Source: Fusobacterium nucleatum_L (GTDB taxonomy: Bacteria; Fusobacteriota; Fusobacteriia; Fusobacteriales; Fusobacteriaceae). From it: 64,000 bases of DNA. Location of the stretch: the NCBI RefSeq assembly GCF_050231725.1, contig NZ_CP077172.1:62001-126000 (forward strand), given 5' to 3'. The translations under genes were made by a program, and so were the position numbers. This document shows, in pieces, positions 1 through 8,147 of the stretch. How positions within the stretch are numbered: the stretch's first letter is position 1; every line of letters begins with the position of its first letter. Under the pieces are notes generated by a model. It ran no database searches. It was not told the origin of the DNA and saw only the letters and a list, made by a program, of their open reading frames with translations.

Positions 1-1
1 A

Positions 2-1018
2 GCTGAGAAAGCTAATGAAGAGTGTAATATTTATAGAAGAATTTATATCTTAGGTTCATATGATTCACCAACAAGAGAAGGTGGCTGGGAAAATAGTGAA
101 CTTTTCTATATACCCGAAAATAATTTAAAAGAATTTAATAGATTTATAGAAAAATACCCAGATAGTCCAACTGTTGAGCTTATAAAATATTATTTAGAAA
201 ACTATAAAAATAAAGATGTTGAAACTCTGTTAAATGAAAAAATTGATAAAGAATTTTATCTAGGTGGCATAGAAAACAGAGAGAAAGGAAATTTATTTTC
301 AAAAGAAAGTAATGACTTATTAAAAGAATTTAAAAAGAATAAGGAAGAAGTTATTAATAAACTAAAAACTTCAAGTAAAGAAGAAGCAAATGAAATCTAT
401 GAAAAATATTCAGTAGATAATGATAAAATTTTAGAAAAGATAAATGAAATTGATGTTGAAATGCTAGATAATACATTCTATAAAGATGGAAATATAGAAA
501 AAGATAAATTGAATAAACAAAATAAATTTTTAGACAGCTATGGATTAGAAGTTATACAAATTGAAGATGGTTTTATGTTAATTGAAAAAAATAAATTTTA
601 TTATAATCTTTTTAAAAACTTTGTTACTGATGATTATAAAGAATTTTTAAAACTTCGTAGTGAAGACATAGATTATTTTGAAGATTCTAACTCTTTTGAT
701 AAATATCTTGAAATAATAGCCAATAAAATTGTTGCTTGGGAAAAATTTTTAGAAAAATATCCAGATAGTAAATTAAAAAGAAAAGCACAAAATATTAGTT
801 ATACATATAGAGCAGGCTATATTTTTAGGTTGACTTCTTCTGAAACAAGGGAAAGTTTAATGAATGGAAAAGGTAATGAAGCAGTAACAGAACTTAATAG
901 ATTTATAAGAAAATATCCTAATAGTCCAACAACTGATATTATAAAGTATTATTTAGAAAACTATAAAGAAGAAGATATTAATACATTAATTTCAAAAAAA
1001 CTTAATAAAAATTTTTAG
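2..1018 (+). CDS. Modular envelope protein of a tandem paralog family (5' end outside the window)
   Basis: The reading frame is open from the first bases of the window, so this is the C-terminal 338 residues of a longer protein; the first in-window ATG at 461 has no Shine-Dalgarno site and is internal. It begins within the end of one module (KEFNRFIEKYPDSPTVEL) and then carries a complete second module: a helical stretch with KEEVINKLKT, a central YDLE/YGLE-like segment, a WEKFLEKYPDSKL motif and a closing KYPNSPTTDI motif. The same module occurs twice in the next gene and once in the one after. The KYPxS pattern resembles TPR-like helical repeats of envelope proteins such as BamD, but I assign no function. 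It lies 9 bp before the next family member, so the two are probably co-transcribed. Confidence 0.8.
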   Translation, partial: AEKANEECNIYRRIYILGSYDSPTREGGWENSELFYIPENNLKEFNRFIEKYPDSPTVELIKYYLENYKNKDVETLLNEKIDKEFYLGGIENREKGNLFSKESNDLLKEFKKNKEEVINKLKTSSKEEANEIYEKYSVDNDKILEKINEIDVEMLDNTFYKDGNIEKDKLNKQNKFLDSYGLEVIQIEDGFMLIEKNKFYYNLFKNFVTDDYKEFLKLRSEDIDYFEDSNSFDKYLEIIANKIVAWEKFLEKYPDSKLKRKAQNISYTYRAGYIFRLTSSETRESLMNGKGNEAVTELNRFIRKYPNSPTTDIIKYYLENYKEEDINTLISKKLNKNF

Positions 1019-1027
1019 GGGGAATAG

Positions 1028-2653
1028 ATGAAAAAAATTTTAGTTTTCATATTTATAATAGCAATTTTTATTATAGGTTGTATATTTGGCTATAAAAAAA
1101 TTCTTTCTATTGAAAAAGAAAATAAAATTATTCAACTATTTAATAAAGACTCTTTAGAAAACTTTTCTAAAAATAAAAATGAAATGTTAGAAAAATTAAA
1201 GACATTAAATAAGGAAGAGGCAGATGAGCTTTATGAACAATATTTAGAAACTAATAATACAATATTAGAAAATCTAAATATAGAACACGATAAACTTTTG
1301 TCAGGTGGCATCAATAGTATCCATAATAAAGATACTGCTGAAAATTTCACTGATGAAGAATGGAAAATAGTCAATAAATTTTTAAATAAATACGATTTAG
1401 AACTTTGGTATTTTGCAAGAGGTTCTTATTTAATAAGAGAAGTCCCAGATTTTTATTATAAGACTTTTAAAGATTATGTAACTGATGATTATAAGGAATA
1501 TTTAGAAATCACTTCTAAAGAGAATGAAAAATCATATGTAGCAGATTCAGGATTATCTATAAGTCTTGAAGAATTAGGAGATAGAATTGTAACTTGGGAA
1601 AAATTTTTAGAAAAATATCCTAACAGCAAATTAAATGATAAAGTGAATAACATTTGTAATTCTTATAGAAGAGATTATATTTTGGGTGTTCCTGGTGGAC
1701 TTTATGATTATAAAGAAAACCTTAAAGAGTATAAAAGCTTCCAAGAAAAATATCCTAATAGTCCAACAACTGAACTTATAGGATATTATCTTGTGGAACT
1801 TAATACTGATAATTTTGAAGAAAATGACAATGAAGTTTTATCAAGAATAACAGATGAATATATAGAAAAATATTTTTATTTAGGTTATTTAAAAGAAAGA
1901 GAAAAAGGAAATTTATTCTCTAAACAAACTAATACTTTATTAGAAGAATTTAATAAAAATAAGGAAGAAGTTATCAATAAATTAAAAACTTTGAATAAAG
2001 AAGAAGCTGATAAATTTTATGAAGATTACCTTGAAAGTAATAATGAAATTTTAGAAAAAATGAATGAAAATGATTATTCTATGTTAGATGGTGCCTTTTA
2101 CAATGAAAAAGGTTATCCAGACAAAGAAAAATTAAATAAACAGAATAAATATTTAGATAATTATGGTTTAGAAGTTATTGAAATTGAAGAAGGTTTTATG
2201 CTAACTGAAAAGAAAGATTTTTACTATAACATTTTTAAAAATTATGTAAGTAATGATTATAAAGATTTTTTAAAACTTCGTAGTGAAGACATAGATTATC
2301 TTGAATATTCTAACTCTTTTGATAAATATCTTGAAATAATAGCAGATAAAATTGTTGCTTGGGAAAAATTTTTAGAAAAATATCCAGATAGTAAATTAAG
2401 GAAAAAAGCAAATGATATTTGTTATTCATATAGAGGTGACTATATCATTGCCTTAACTTCTCTTCCAAAAACAGAAGCCTTGAAAAATGGAAAAATTAAT
2501 GAAGATGTTAAGGAGTTAAATAGATTTATAAAAAAATATCCTAATAGTCCAACAACTGAACTTATAAAATATTATTTAGAAAACTATAAAAACGAAAATA
2601 TTAATGATATGTTAGTGGATAAAAATGAAGAAATATATAATAGGGGGGAATAA
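1028..2653 (+). CDS. Two-module membrane-anchored paralog, unknown function
   Basis: 541 residues. An N-terminal hydrophobic segment (about residues 4-22, with IIGC at 15-18) could be a lipoprotein signal or an uncleaved anchor. The rest is two copies of one module, about residues 40-270 and 300-530. Each has KEEADxxYExY, a variable middle, WEKFLEKYPxSKL and a closing KYPNSPTTELI motif. The second copy is close to the upstream gene even at nucleotide level, which points to recent duplication. A GGGGGAA Shine-Dalgarno precedes the ATG and the stop abuts the next start. The lysine- and glutamate-rich helical character suggests an envelope-facing scaffold or interaction protein, but no catalytic motif is visible and no family name is certain. 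Confidence 0.75.
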   Translation: MKKILVFIFIIAIFIIGCIFGYKKILSIEKENKIIQLFNKDSLENFSKNKNEMLEKLKTLNKEEADELYEQYLETNNTILENLNIEHDKLLSGGINSIHNKDTAENFTDEEWKIVNKFLNKYDLELWYFARGSYLIREVPDFYYKTFKDYVTDDYKEYLEITSKENEKSYVADSGLSISLEELGDRIVTWEKFLEKYPNSKLNDKVNNICNSYRRDYILGVPGGLYDYKENLKEYKSFQEKYPNSPTTELIGYYLVELNTDNFEENDNEVLSRITDEYIEKYFYLGYLKEREKGNLFSKQTNTLLEEFNKNKEEVINKLKTLNKEEADKFYEDYLESNNEILEKMNENDYSMLDGAFYNEKGYPDKEKLNKQNKYLDNYGLEVIEIEEGFMLTEKKDFYYNIFKNYVSNDYKDFLKLRSEDIDYLEYSNSFDKYLEIIADKIVAWEKFLEKYPDSKLRKKANDICYSYRGDYIIALTSLPKTEALKNGKINEDVKELNRFIKKYPNSPTTELIKYYLENYKNENINDMLVDKNEEIYNRGE

Positions 2654-4186
2654 ATGAAAAAAATTGGACTTATTATACTTTTAATATTTAGCTTTTTATT
2701 ATTAACTAATTGTAATAAAAATGAAAATAAAAATCTTAAGATTAAATTTTCTGATGATACTTATAAATTATTTGAAAAATTTACAGAAAATAAAAAAGAT
2801 ATTATAAAAAAATTAGGAACTTTAAATAAGGAAGAAGCTAATAAACTCTATGAACAATATGTAGAAGACAATGAGAATATTTTATATAAAATAGGACAAG
2901 AATCAGAAAAATTTTTAGATAGTATTTATTATGGTTCAGAGGAAGAAAAATTTACAGAAAAAGATTGGAATGATACTAATAAGATTTTAAATAAATATGA
3001 TTTGGAGCTTTGGGATATAGGAGAGGGAATGGTTACAATTAGAGAGCTACCTCATCTATATTATGATGTATTCAAAGATTATGTAACTGATGATTATAAA
3101 GAATATTTAGAAATTTGGGCAAAAGATGATGAAGAATTATATCAAGCAGATGCAGGTTTATGTATAACTTTTGAAGAATTAGGAGATAGAATTGCAAGAT
3201 GGGAAAATTTCTTAAATAAATTTCCTAATAGTAAATTAAAATCAAAAGTAAACACTTTATTAAACTCATATAGAGAAGACTATATTTTAGGTATGGATAA
3301 CACTCCAACAATAGATGGTGGATACGACAATGTTCCTATTACAATTTATGAAGAAGCTAATAAAGAATACGATAGATTTATGGAAAAATATCCCAATAGT
3401 CCAACTGTGGAACTTATAAGATATTTTCTTAAAAACTATAAAAATGATAATATATATGAACTTATCCAATGTAAAATTATTCAAAAATTTGAAAAAGATC
3501 CCTTTATAGATGTATTATCAGAAAACTTAGGAAAAATGATGGCAATAGAAAGAAATTATGAAAAGTATATTTTAAAAGATAAAGAATGGGAAGTAGATAT
3601 TGATAATGGATATATTTATTCTGATAAAGAAAAATATCCTATACAAATTATAGGAAGTTCTATATTAAATAAAGATGAAAGTTCAACTTGGGTTTGGGCA
3701 TGGAAAAATTCTGATGTTTTTAATGGAGATTTACTTTCATTTGCATATAATGTTCATGGTATTGGAATGGATTTAAAATTATGTACTTTTATTAATTCAG
3801 AGTTTAAAATAACTGATGAGATAAATGAAAATATATTATCAGCTATTGCTTGTGGAATTTCAGGAGAAAATTTGGCTTTTGATAATATATATTATTCACT
3901 AAATTCTATGGTGATTTATTATGCAATAAAAGGTTTACCCAATGAAGTCTTTTCATCTGTGAATTTAAGTGAATTTGTTGATATAACAAGTAGTTGCACT
4001 GATAAGTATACATTAAATGAGAAATTATTTGTTGAAAGCTTTTTAAAATGGAATAAAACTAAATATGAATGGCAAGGTAATAAAATTATTGCAGATTTTG
4101 GAAAAGATGGAGAATTGAAAATAGATTTTGAAAAAGTAGAAGATAAATTAGTGCTTAAAGAAATAAATTTTAATGAGGTAAAATAG
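2654..4186 (+). CDS. Lipoprotein: one paralog module fused to a DUF6882-like domain
   Basis: 510 residues. The N-terminus is a lipoprotein-type signal with a candidate lipid-modified Cys20 (LLTNC; Asn at -1 is unusual). Residues about 35-270 are one copy of the module found in the two upstream genes (WENFLNKFPNSKL, KYPNSPTVELI). Residues about 275-510 are a different domain that matches the separate 223-aa protein at 4739: ENLGKMMAIE, a WVWAWKN motif, IACGISG and the closing segment SFLKWNKTKYEWQ...DFGKDGELKI. That pattern fits the DUF6882 family, function unknown. The gene starts directly after the upstream stop codon with an AGGGGGG Shine-Dalgarno, and the next gene follows without a gap. 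Domain shuffling within one cluster is the striking point. Confidence 0.75.
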   Translation: MKKIGLIILLIFSFLLLTNCNKNENKNLKIKFSDDTYKLFEKFTENKKDIIKKLGTLNKEEANKLYEQYVEDNENILYKIGQESEKFLDSIYYGSEEEKFTEKDWNDTNKILNKYDLELWDIGEGMVTIRELPHLYYDVFKDYVTDDYKEYLEIWAKDDEELYQADAGLCITFEELGDRIARWENFLNKFPNSKLKSKVNTLLNSYREDYILGMDNTPTIDGGYDNVPITIYEEANKEYDRFMEKYPNSPTVELIRYFLKNYKNDNIYELIQCKIIQKFEKDPFIDVLSENLGKMMAIERNYEKYILKDKEWEVDIDNGYIYSDKEKYPIQIIGSSILNKDESSTWVWAWKNSDVFNGDLLSFAYNVHGIGMDLKLCTFINSEFKITDEINENILSAIACGISGENLAFDNIYYSLNSMVIYYAIKGLPNEVFSSVNLSEFVDITSSCTDKYTLNEKLFVESFLKWNKTKYEWQGNKIIADFGKDGELKIDFEKVEDKLVLKEINFNEVK

Positions 4187-4726
4187 ATGAATAAAGTTTA
4201 TAATGAATTAAGAGAATTTTTTGAAAATCCTGCTAATAATATGGAAAAATTTTTTAACAGTGAAGCTATTACTTGGGTTGATTGGAGAGAATATGATGAG
4301 GATATTATAAGTTATTTCAATGGCTTACTTCCTCAAGAAGATATTGTTAATGTTGAAATAAAAGAAATTAAATTAGGTAGGGGAATTGATATTATTTTAA
4401 AAAAGAATAATAAAACTTTAGCAATTCCTTATGAAGATGATAAAACTGATAGAGATATTACTATTAAAACTTTAAATGAATTTATTATACCTAAATATCA
4501 AATAAGAGTATTTATGGAAAGTATTGGAGATGATACAATAGCATTTACAATTTTAAATAGTGATGAATGGAAAGAACTAGAAAATTCAGTTGGAAAGGAA
4601 AAATTAGATTTTTTCTTTACTCCTGTATCTCAACTTAATGGATTATTTAATATGTCTATGGATGAAGCAATGGACATTTCTAAAAAAAGACAAATTGAAA
4701 AAGAAAAAATCTTAAAAAATGATTAA
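4187..4726 (+). CDS. Hypothetical acidic cytoplasmic protein
   Basis: 179 residues, no signal peptide and no membrane segment. It is rich in Glu and Asp and has a predicted mix of helix and strand (EIKLGRGIDIILKKNNKTLAIPYED). I do not recognise the family. The start directly follows the preceding stop codon and the downstream DUF6882-like gene begins 12 bp later, so it belongs to the same transcription unit. Small acidic proteins next to DUF6882-like genes occur in immunity-type clusters, but that is only a contextual suggestion; no toxin gene is present in this window. Confidence 0.6.
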   Translation: MNKVYNELREFFENPANNMEKFFNSEAITWVDWREYDEDIISYFNGLLPQEDIVNVEIKEIKLGRGIDIILKKNNKTLAIPYEDDKTDRDITIKTLNEFIIPKYQIRVFMESIGDDTIAFTILNSDEWKELENSVGKEKLDFFFTPVSQLNGLFNMSMDEAMDISKKRQIEKEKILKND

Positions 4727-4738
4727 TATGGAGGAAGT

Positions 4739-5410
4739 ATGACTACTTGGAATGAAATATTTTCAGCTAATTTAGGAAAAATAATGGCAATTCAAATTGC
4801 TTGTGCAGAACATGTGGTAAAAAATAGAGATTGGAATGTAGACTTTGATAGAGGAATTATATCTTTTGGTAATGATGAATATCATTTGCAATTTTTGGGT
4901 AGTGAAGCAACTTCTTCTAATACTTGGCTTTGGGCTTGGGAAAATATAAATGAATTTGATGATAAAATAATTTCTTTGGCAAGAGAGATAAAAGCAAAAG
5001 GAGAAAAATTAAAATTAGAAGCTTTAACTACTGCTGAAATAGATATTAGTGATGAATTAAATGGGCATACTTTATCAATAGTTGCCTGTGGTCTTGCTGA
5101 TAAAAATTACTGCTACTATCGTGGTCCTCATTCAGGTGGTGCTATTTTGGTTGCCATTGATGGAGTGGATGAAAAAGTATTTTCTTCTGTAAATGCAAAA
5201 GATTTTATAGATATTACGATTAAATGTATACAACAATTTTCTTTAAATCATAAGATATTTGTTGAAAGTTTTTTAAAATGGAATAAAACTAAATATGAAT
5301 GGCAAGATGATACAATTATTGCAGATTTTGGAAAAGATGGAGAATTAAAGATTGAGTTTGAAAAAATAGAAAATAATTTTAGAATTAAGAATCTTAGTTT
5401 AAACTCTTAA
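4739..5410 (+). CDS. DUF6882-like domain protein
   Basis: 223 residues, cytoplasmic by sequence, made almost entirely of one DUF6882-like domain: SANLGKIMAIQ at the start, TWLWAWEN in the middle, VACGLADKN, and a closing SFLKWNKTKYEWQ block with DFGKDGELKI. The last third is nearly the same as the C-terminal domain of the lipoprotein at 2654, including at DNA level, so one copy probably gave rise to the other. A GGAGG Shine-Dalgarno lies 6 bp before the ATG. Biochemical role unknown. The pairing of a free and a lipid-anchored copy of one domain would suit a binding or immunity role, which is inference. Confidence 0.7.
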   Translation: MTTWNEIFSANLGKIMAIQIACAEHVVKNRDWNVDFDRGIISFGNDEYHLQFLGSEATSSNTWLWAWENINEFDDKIISLAREIKAKGEKLKLEALTTAEIDISDELNGHTLSIVACGLADKNYCYYRGPHSGGAILVAIDGVDEKVFSSVNAKDFIDITIKCIQQFSLNHKIFVESFLKWNKTKYEWQDDTIIADFGKDGELKIEFEKIENNFRIKNLSLNS

Positions 5411-5426
5411 TTGATAGGAGGGTTTT

Positions 5427-5723
5427 ATGTTAAATCATATAGTTATGTGGAAAATAAAAGAAGAAGTTGAAGATAAAGAAAAGGTTAAACTAGATATAAA
5501 AAAAGGTTTAGAAGGATTATTTGGTAAAATTAAAGAATTAAGAGAAATTAGAGTTGAAAGATTTATGGAAACTACAAGTACTCATGACATTGCATTATTT
5601 GTTAAGGTTGATAATGAAGAAACATTAAAAAATTATGCAACAAATCCTTTGCATGTTGATGTAATAAAAAATTACATTAAACCTTATGTCTATGATAGAG
5701 TGTGTATAGATTTTTTTGAATAA
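5427..5723 (+). CDS. Dabb family (stress-responsive alpha/beta barrel) protein
   Basis: 98 residues matching the dimeric ferredoxin-like Dabb fold: the opening MLNHIVMWK strand, a helix, an HDIALFVKVD strand and the end motif NPLHVDVIKNYIKPYV. Length fits a single-domain Dabb protein. Members bind small hydrophobic ligands or act as oligomeric stress proteins; the substrate here is unknown. It has an AGGAGG Shine-Dalgarno and follows the DUF6882-like gene by 16 bp, so it may share its transcript. Confidence 0.85.
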   Translation: MLNHIVMWKIKEEVEDKEKVKLDIKKGLEGLFGKIKELREIRVERFMETTSTHDIALFVKVDNEETLKNYATNPLHVDVIKNYIKPYVYDRVCIDFFE

Positions 5724-5757
5724 AATGTTGAATTAAAATATAAATAGTAGGAAAAAT

Positions 5758-6744
5758 ATGGAAATAAAGAAAATAGATGAAAAAGAATTAGTCATTAGCC
5801 AAAGAAAAAAAAGAAATAGAGATAGTAAAAAAACTGTATTTGAAATATATAAATCTGAAAAGACAGTTAAAGATTATATGTTTCATTTAAAAGATTTTCT
5901 TCATTTTGTTTATGATGGAGAAAATGATTTTTCTATTTCTGAAGTTATTCCATTGATGCAAGATATTGAAAAAGAAGATGTTGAGGCATATATTGTGCAT
6001 TTATTTGAAGATAGAAAATTAAAAAAGACTTCTGTAAATACTATTTTATCTGCATTAAAATCTTTATATAAAGAACTTGAAAGCAATGGTTTAAAAAACC
6101 CAGTTAAATATATAAAACTTTTTAAAGTGAATAGAAATATCGAAAATGTGCTAAAAGTTTCTATTGATGATATAAGAAAAATTATCGGACTTTATAAAAT
6201 AGATAGTGAAAAAAAATATAGAAATATTACAATATTATATACTCTTTTTTATACAGGAATGAGAAGTAAGGAGCTTTTGACACTTCAATTTAAACATTAT
6301 TTAAAAAGAGAAGATGAATATTTTTTTAAATTAATTCAAACTAAGAGTGGAAAAGATGTATATAAACCTATACATAAATCATTAGTTAAAAAACTAGAAG
6401 AATATAAGAAATATTTAATGAGTATGTATTCATTGGATTTAAAAGATTTAGAGGAAAAATATATTTTTTCAACTTCTGTTTTAGATAACACACCTCTATC
6501 TTATCGTTCATTAAATGCAATTATACAAGATATGGGGAAATTGATAGATAAAGATATTAGCCCTCATAATATAAGACATGCAATAGCGACAGAGCTTTCA
6601 CTTAGTGGAGCCGATATATTGGAAATAAGAGATTTTTTAGGACATTCTGATACAAAAGTTACAGAAGTATATATAAATGCTAGGTCAATTTTAGAGAAGA
6701 AAGTTTTAGAAAAACTTCCTGAAATAAATTTAGATGAAGAATAA
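5758..6744 (+). CDS. Tyrosine recombinase (phage integrase/Xer family)
   Basis: 328 residues. The N-terminal part (about 25-120) is a SAM-like core-binding domain; the C-terminal part is the catalytic domain. The full catalytic set can be read: Arg169 in TGMRSKELL, Lys196, His270 and Arg273 in the HNIRH box, His296 in LGHSDTKV and the nucleophile Tyr305. Nothing appears truncated, so it should be active in DNA strand exchange. No phage structural genes, transposase or second integrase lie nearby, so it could be a Xer-type chromosomal recombinase, a lone remnant of an integrated element, or a DNA-inversion enzyme. The AT-rich gap downstream holds repeated short palindromes that are candidate sites. 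The Shine-Dalgarno (AGGAAAAAT) is weak. Confidence 0.85.
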   Translation: MEIKKIDEKELVISQRKKRNRDSKKTVFEIYKSEKTVKDYMFHLKDFLHFVYDGENDFSISEVIPLMQDIEKEDVEAYIVHLFEDRKLKKTSVNTILSALKSLYKELESNGLKNPVKYIKLFKVNRNIENVLKVSIDDIRKIIGLYKIDSEKKYRNITILYTLFYTGMRSKELLTLQFKHYLKREDEYFFKLIQTKSGKDVYKPIHKSLVKKLEEYKKYLMSMYSLDLKDLEEKYIFSTSVLDNTPLSYRSLNAIIQDMGKLIDKDISPHNIRHAIATELSLSGADILEIRDFLGHSDTKVTEVYINARSILEKKVLEKLPEINLDEE

Positions 6745-7188
6745 ATTTTAAAAATTAATAAAGTCCTATATTTTAAATTTATTATTTTTATTTTTTGATA
6801 ATCATAAGACAAGTATTTTTTGTCCGATATATAATTTTTTAATATAATTAATCATATTAAAAATTCAAAAAATAACTACATTAAATTATATCCGATATTT
6901 TTAAATTAAATTTAATTATTCTATTAAAAAATATTTGTATGACTTTATAATCATGTATTATAAGTAAAGATTTTTTATTGTTTAATATTTTATATAACTT
7001 TGTTTTTTAAGAGTCTAAAAAGAAGAATAAAAAGAAATTTAAAATTTTATAAATTTAAAGTTATAAAAATAAAAATTATTTTTAGACTTAAATAATAATA
7101 CTGCATATAATGTTAATTATATGCAGTATTATTAATATAATAATTTTTAATTAAAGATATTTTTATAAATATTAATTATCGGATATTA
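6745..7188. other. 444-bp non-coding AT-rich stretch after the recombinase with repeated TATCSGATA-like sites
   Basis: No credible gene in either strand. The stretch holds three copies of a TCCGATA core, at 6822-6828 and 6891-6897 on the plus strand and 7178-7184 on the minus strand. The middle copy (6888-6898) is a perfect inverted repeat ATATC-C-GATAT around one central base. A 17-bp hairpin lies at 7093-7134. The remainder is simple A/T-rich sequence in which I see nothing else. Confidence 0.5.
7093..7134. terminator. 17-bp perfect hairpin between convergent genes
   Basis: Arms 7093-7109 and 7118-7134 are perfectly complementary (17 bp, core ACTGCATATA) around an 8-base loop. The hairpin lies 54 bp beyond the stop of the leftward MORN lipoprotein gene and 348 bp beyond the rightward recombinase. 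There is no long T tract on either side, so it may be a weak bidirectional terminator or a protein-binding inverted repeat. Confidence 0.5.
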
Positions 7189-7947
7189 CTAATTATTTTT
7201 TAAAGTTTTCTTAGAACATTCGTTAAAAGTTGGTAAAAAAGTTTTCGAAATTTGATAAAATTCTCCTTTTGTAATCAACTTGCCATTCCTATCATAAAAT
7301 TCCCATTCGTCATAAGGAGTATTGCTATTTATATGACCTTTTAGTAGTGCTTTTCCATTTTCATAGTAATATATTATACTTTCATTTAATTTATTATCTA
7401 TATAATTTCGTTTCATATAAACTTTTCCACTTGGATAATACATTATAGTTTCTCCAAGTCTAACATCATTTTTATATCTACTAATTGATTGTACTTTTCC
7501 ACTCATGTAATATTCTTTTTCTATTCCATTTTTCTTTCCATTAGCATAAATTCCATCAGAATGCAGTGTTTTTCCGTTTTCAAAATATGCTTCATACTTT
7601 CCATTAAGTTCATCATTCTTATAAGTTACTTTTCCTTCTAGGCTTCCATCTTCACGATAATATTCCCATATACCATCTTTTTTATCATCTTTATAATTCC
7701 CTTTTATTTGTAATCTTCCATCGGGATAATGAACTTCAAAAAGTCCATTTTGTTTTCCATTTTTATAGGTTTGTACTAAGGCAGTATTACCAGTTTCTTC
7801 ATATGGTCTTTTATATACAACAGGTGCATAATAAGATATTTTCTTAGCATCTCTTACTTCTGATTCTGCTATAAATTCATTAATAGCAGAGCAAGAAGAT
7901 AAAATTACTGATGAAATAATTGTAAGAATAAAAAAAGTTTTTTTCAT
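7189..7947 (-). CDS. MORN-repeat (YwqK-like) lipoprotein
   Basis: 252 residues. A lipoprotein signal ends in LSSC (Cys19), so the protein should be lipid-anchored in the envelope. The rest is a run of MORN_2-type repeats, each with a pattern like YxxGKxxxxxxYKNxxxxGxxxxYY (YPDGRLQIKGNYKDDKKDG, YYMSGKVQSISRYKNDVRLG). Such proteins are often labelled YwqK-family antitoxins, but no partner is seen. The start is placed at 7947, not at an in-frame ATG 63 bp upstream, because AGGAGGT sits in front of it and because the upstream extension would run through the promoter at 7982-8010. A related MORN protein is encoded at 33052. Confidence 0.8.
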   Translation of the reverse strand: MKKTFFILTIISSVILSSCSAINEFIAESEVRDAKKISYYAPVVYKRPYEETGNTALVQTYKNGKQNGLFEVHYPDGRLQIKGNYKDDKKDGIWEYYREDGSLEGKVTYKNDELNGKYEAYFENGKTLHSDGIYANGKKNGIEKEYYMSGKVQSISRYKNDVRLGETIMYYPSGKVYMKRNYIDNKLNESIIYYYENGKALLKGHINSNTPYDEWEFYDRNGKLITKGEFYQISKTFLPTFNECSKKTLKNN

Positions 7948-7981
7948 GAAGATACCTCCTAAATATAGATTTCTTAGTAAA

Positions 7982-8010
7982 ATTATATAATAAGTTTTTA
8001 TTAAATACAA
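7982..8010 (-). promoter_or_regulatory. Sigma-70-type promoter of the MORN lipoprotein gene
   Basis: Read leftward: -35 TTGTAT (8010-8005), 17-bp spacer, -10 TATAAT (7987-7982). It lies 35 bp upstream of the chosen start and supports that start. Confidence 0.65.
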
Positions 8011-8060
8011 TTAGATTATGACTTTTTAAATATTTTAAATTTAAAATGAGAAAGATATAG

Positions 8061-8095
8061 GGAGTTATTGTAAAATAATATAATTCAATAACTCC
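8061..8095 (+). terminator. Terminator-like hairpin between divergent genes
   Basis: Arms GGAGTTATTG (8061-8070) and CAATAACTCC (8086-8095) pair perfectly and are followed on the plus strand by a T-rich tail (TTTATTTTTA). It sits between two divergently transcribed genes, where no gene needs a terminator, and just upstream of the promoter of the rightward gene. It may end a short untranslated RNA, block stray transcription or act as an operator. Confidence 0.45.
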
Positions 8096-8105
8096 TTTAT
8101 TTTTA

Positions 8106-8114
8106 TGGTATAAT
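8106..8114 (+). promoter_or_regulatory. Extended -10 promoter for the TPR-DUF4037 gene
   Basis: TGGTATAAT gives a consensus -10 (8109-8114) with the TGn extension. No good -35 hexamer is seen. The ATG lies 33 bp downstream. Confidence 0.5.
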
Positions 8115-8147
8115 AATATAAAAATTAATTAAATAAATGGAGATTAA

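Noticed and set aside
461..1018. A stand-alone 185-residue gene starting at ATG 461
   Set aside because: The frame is open to the left edge with clear family homology, and no Shine-Dalgarno precedes 461. It is an internal Met of a larger gene.
6745..7188. A CRISPR array or prophage attachment region
   Set aside because: The TCCGATA copies are unevenly spaced, short and in both orientations, with no spacers and no cas or phage genes nearby.
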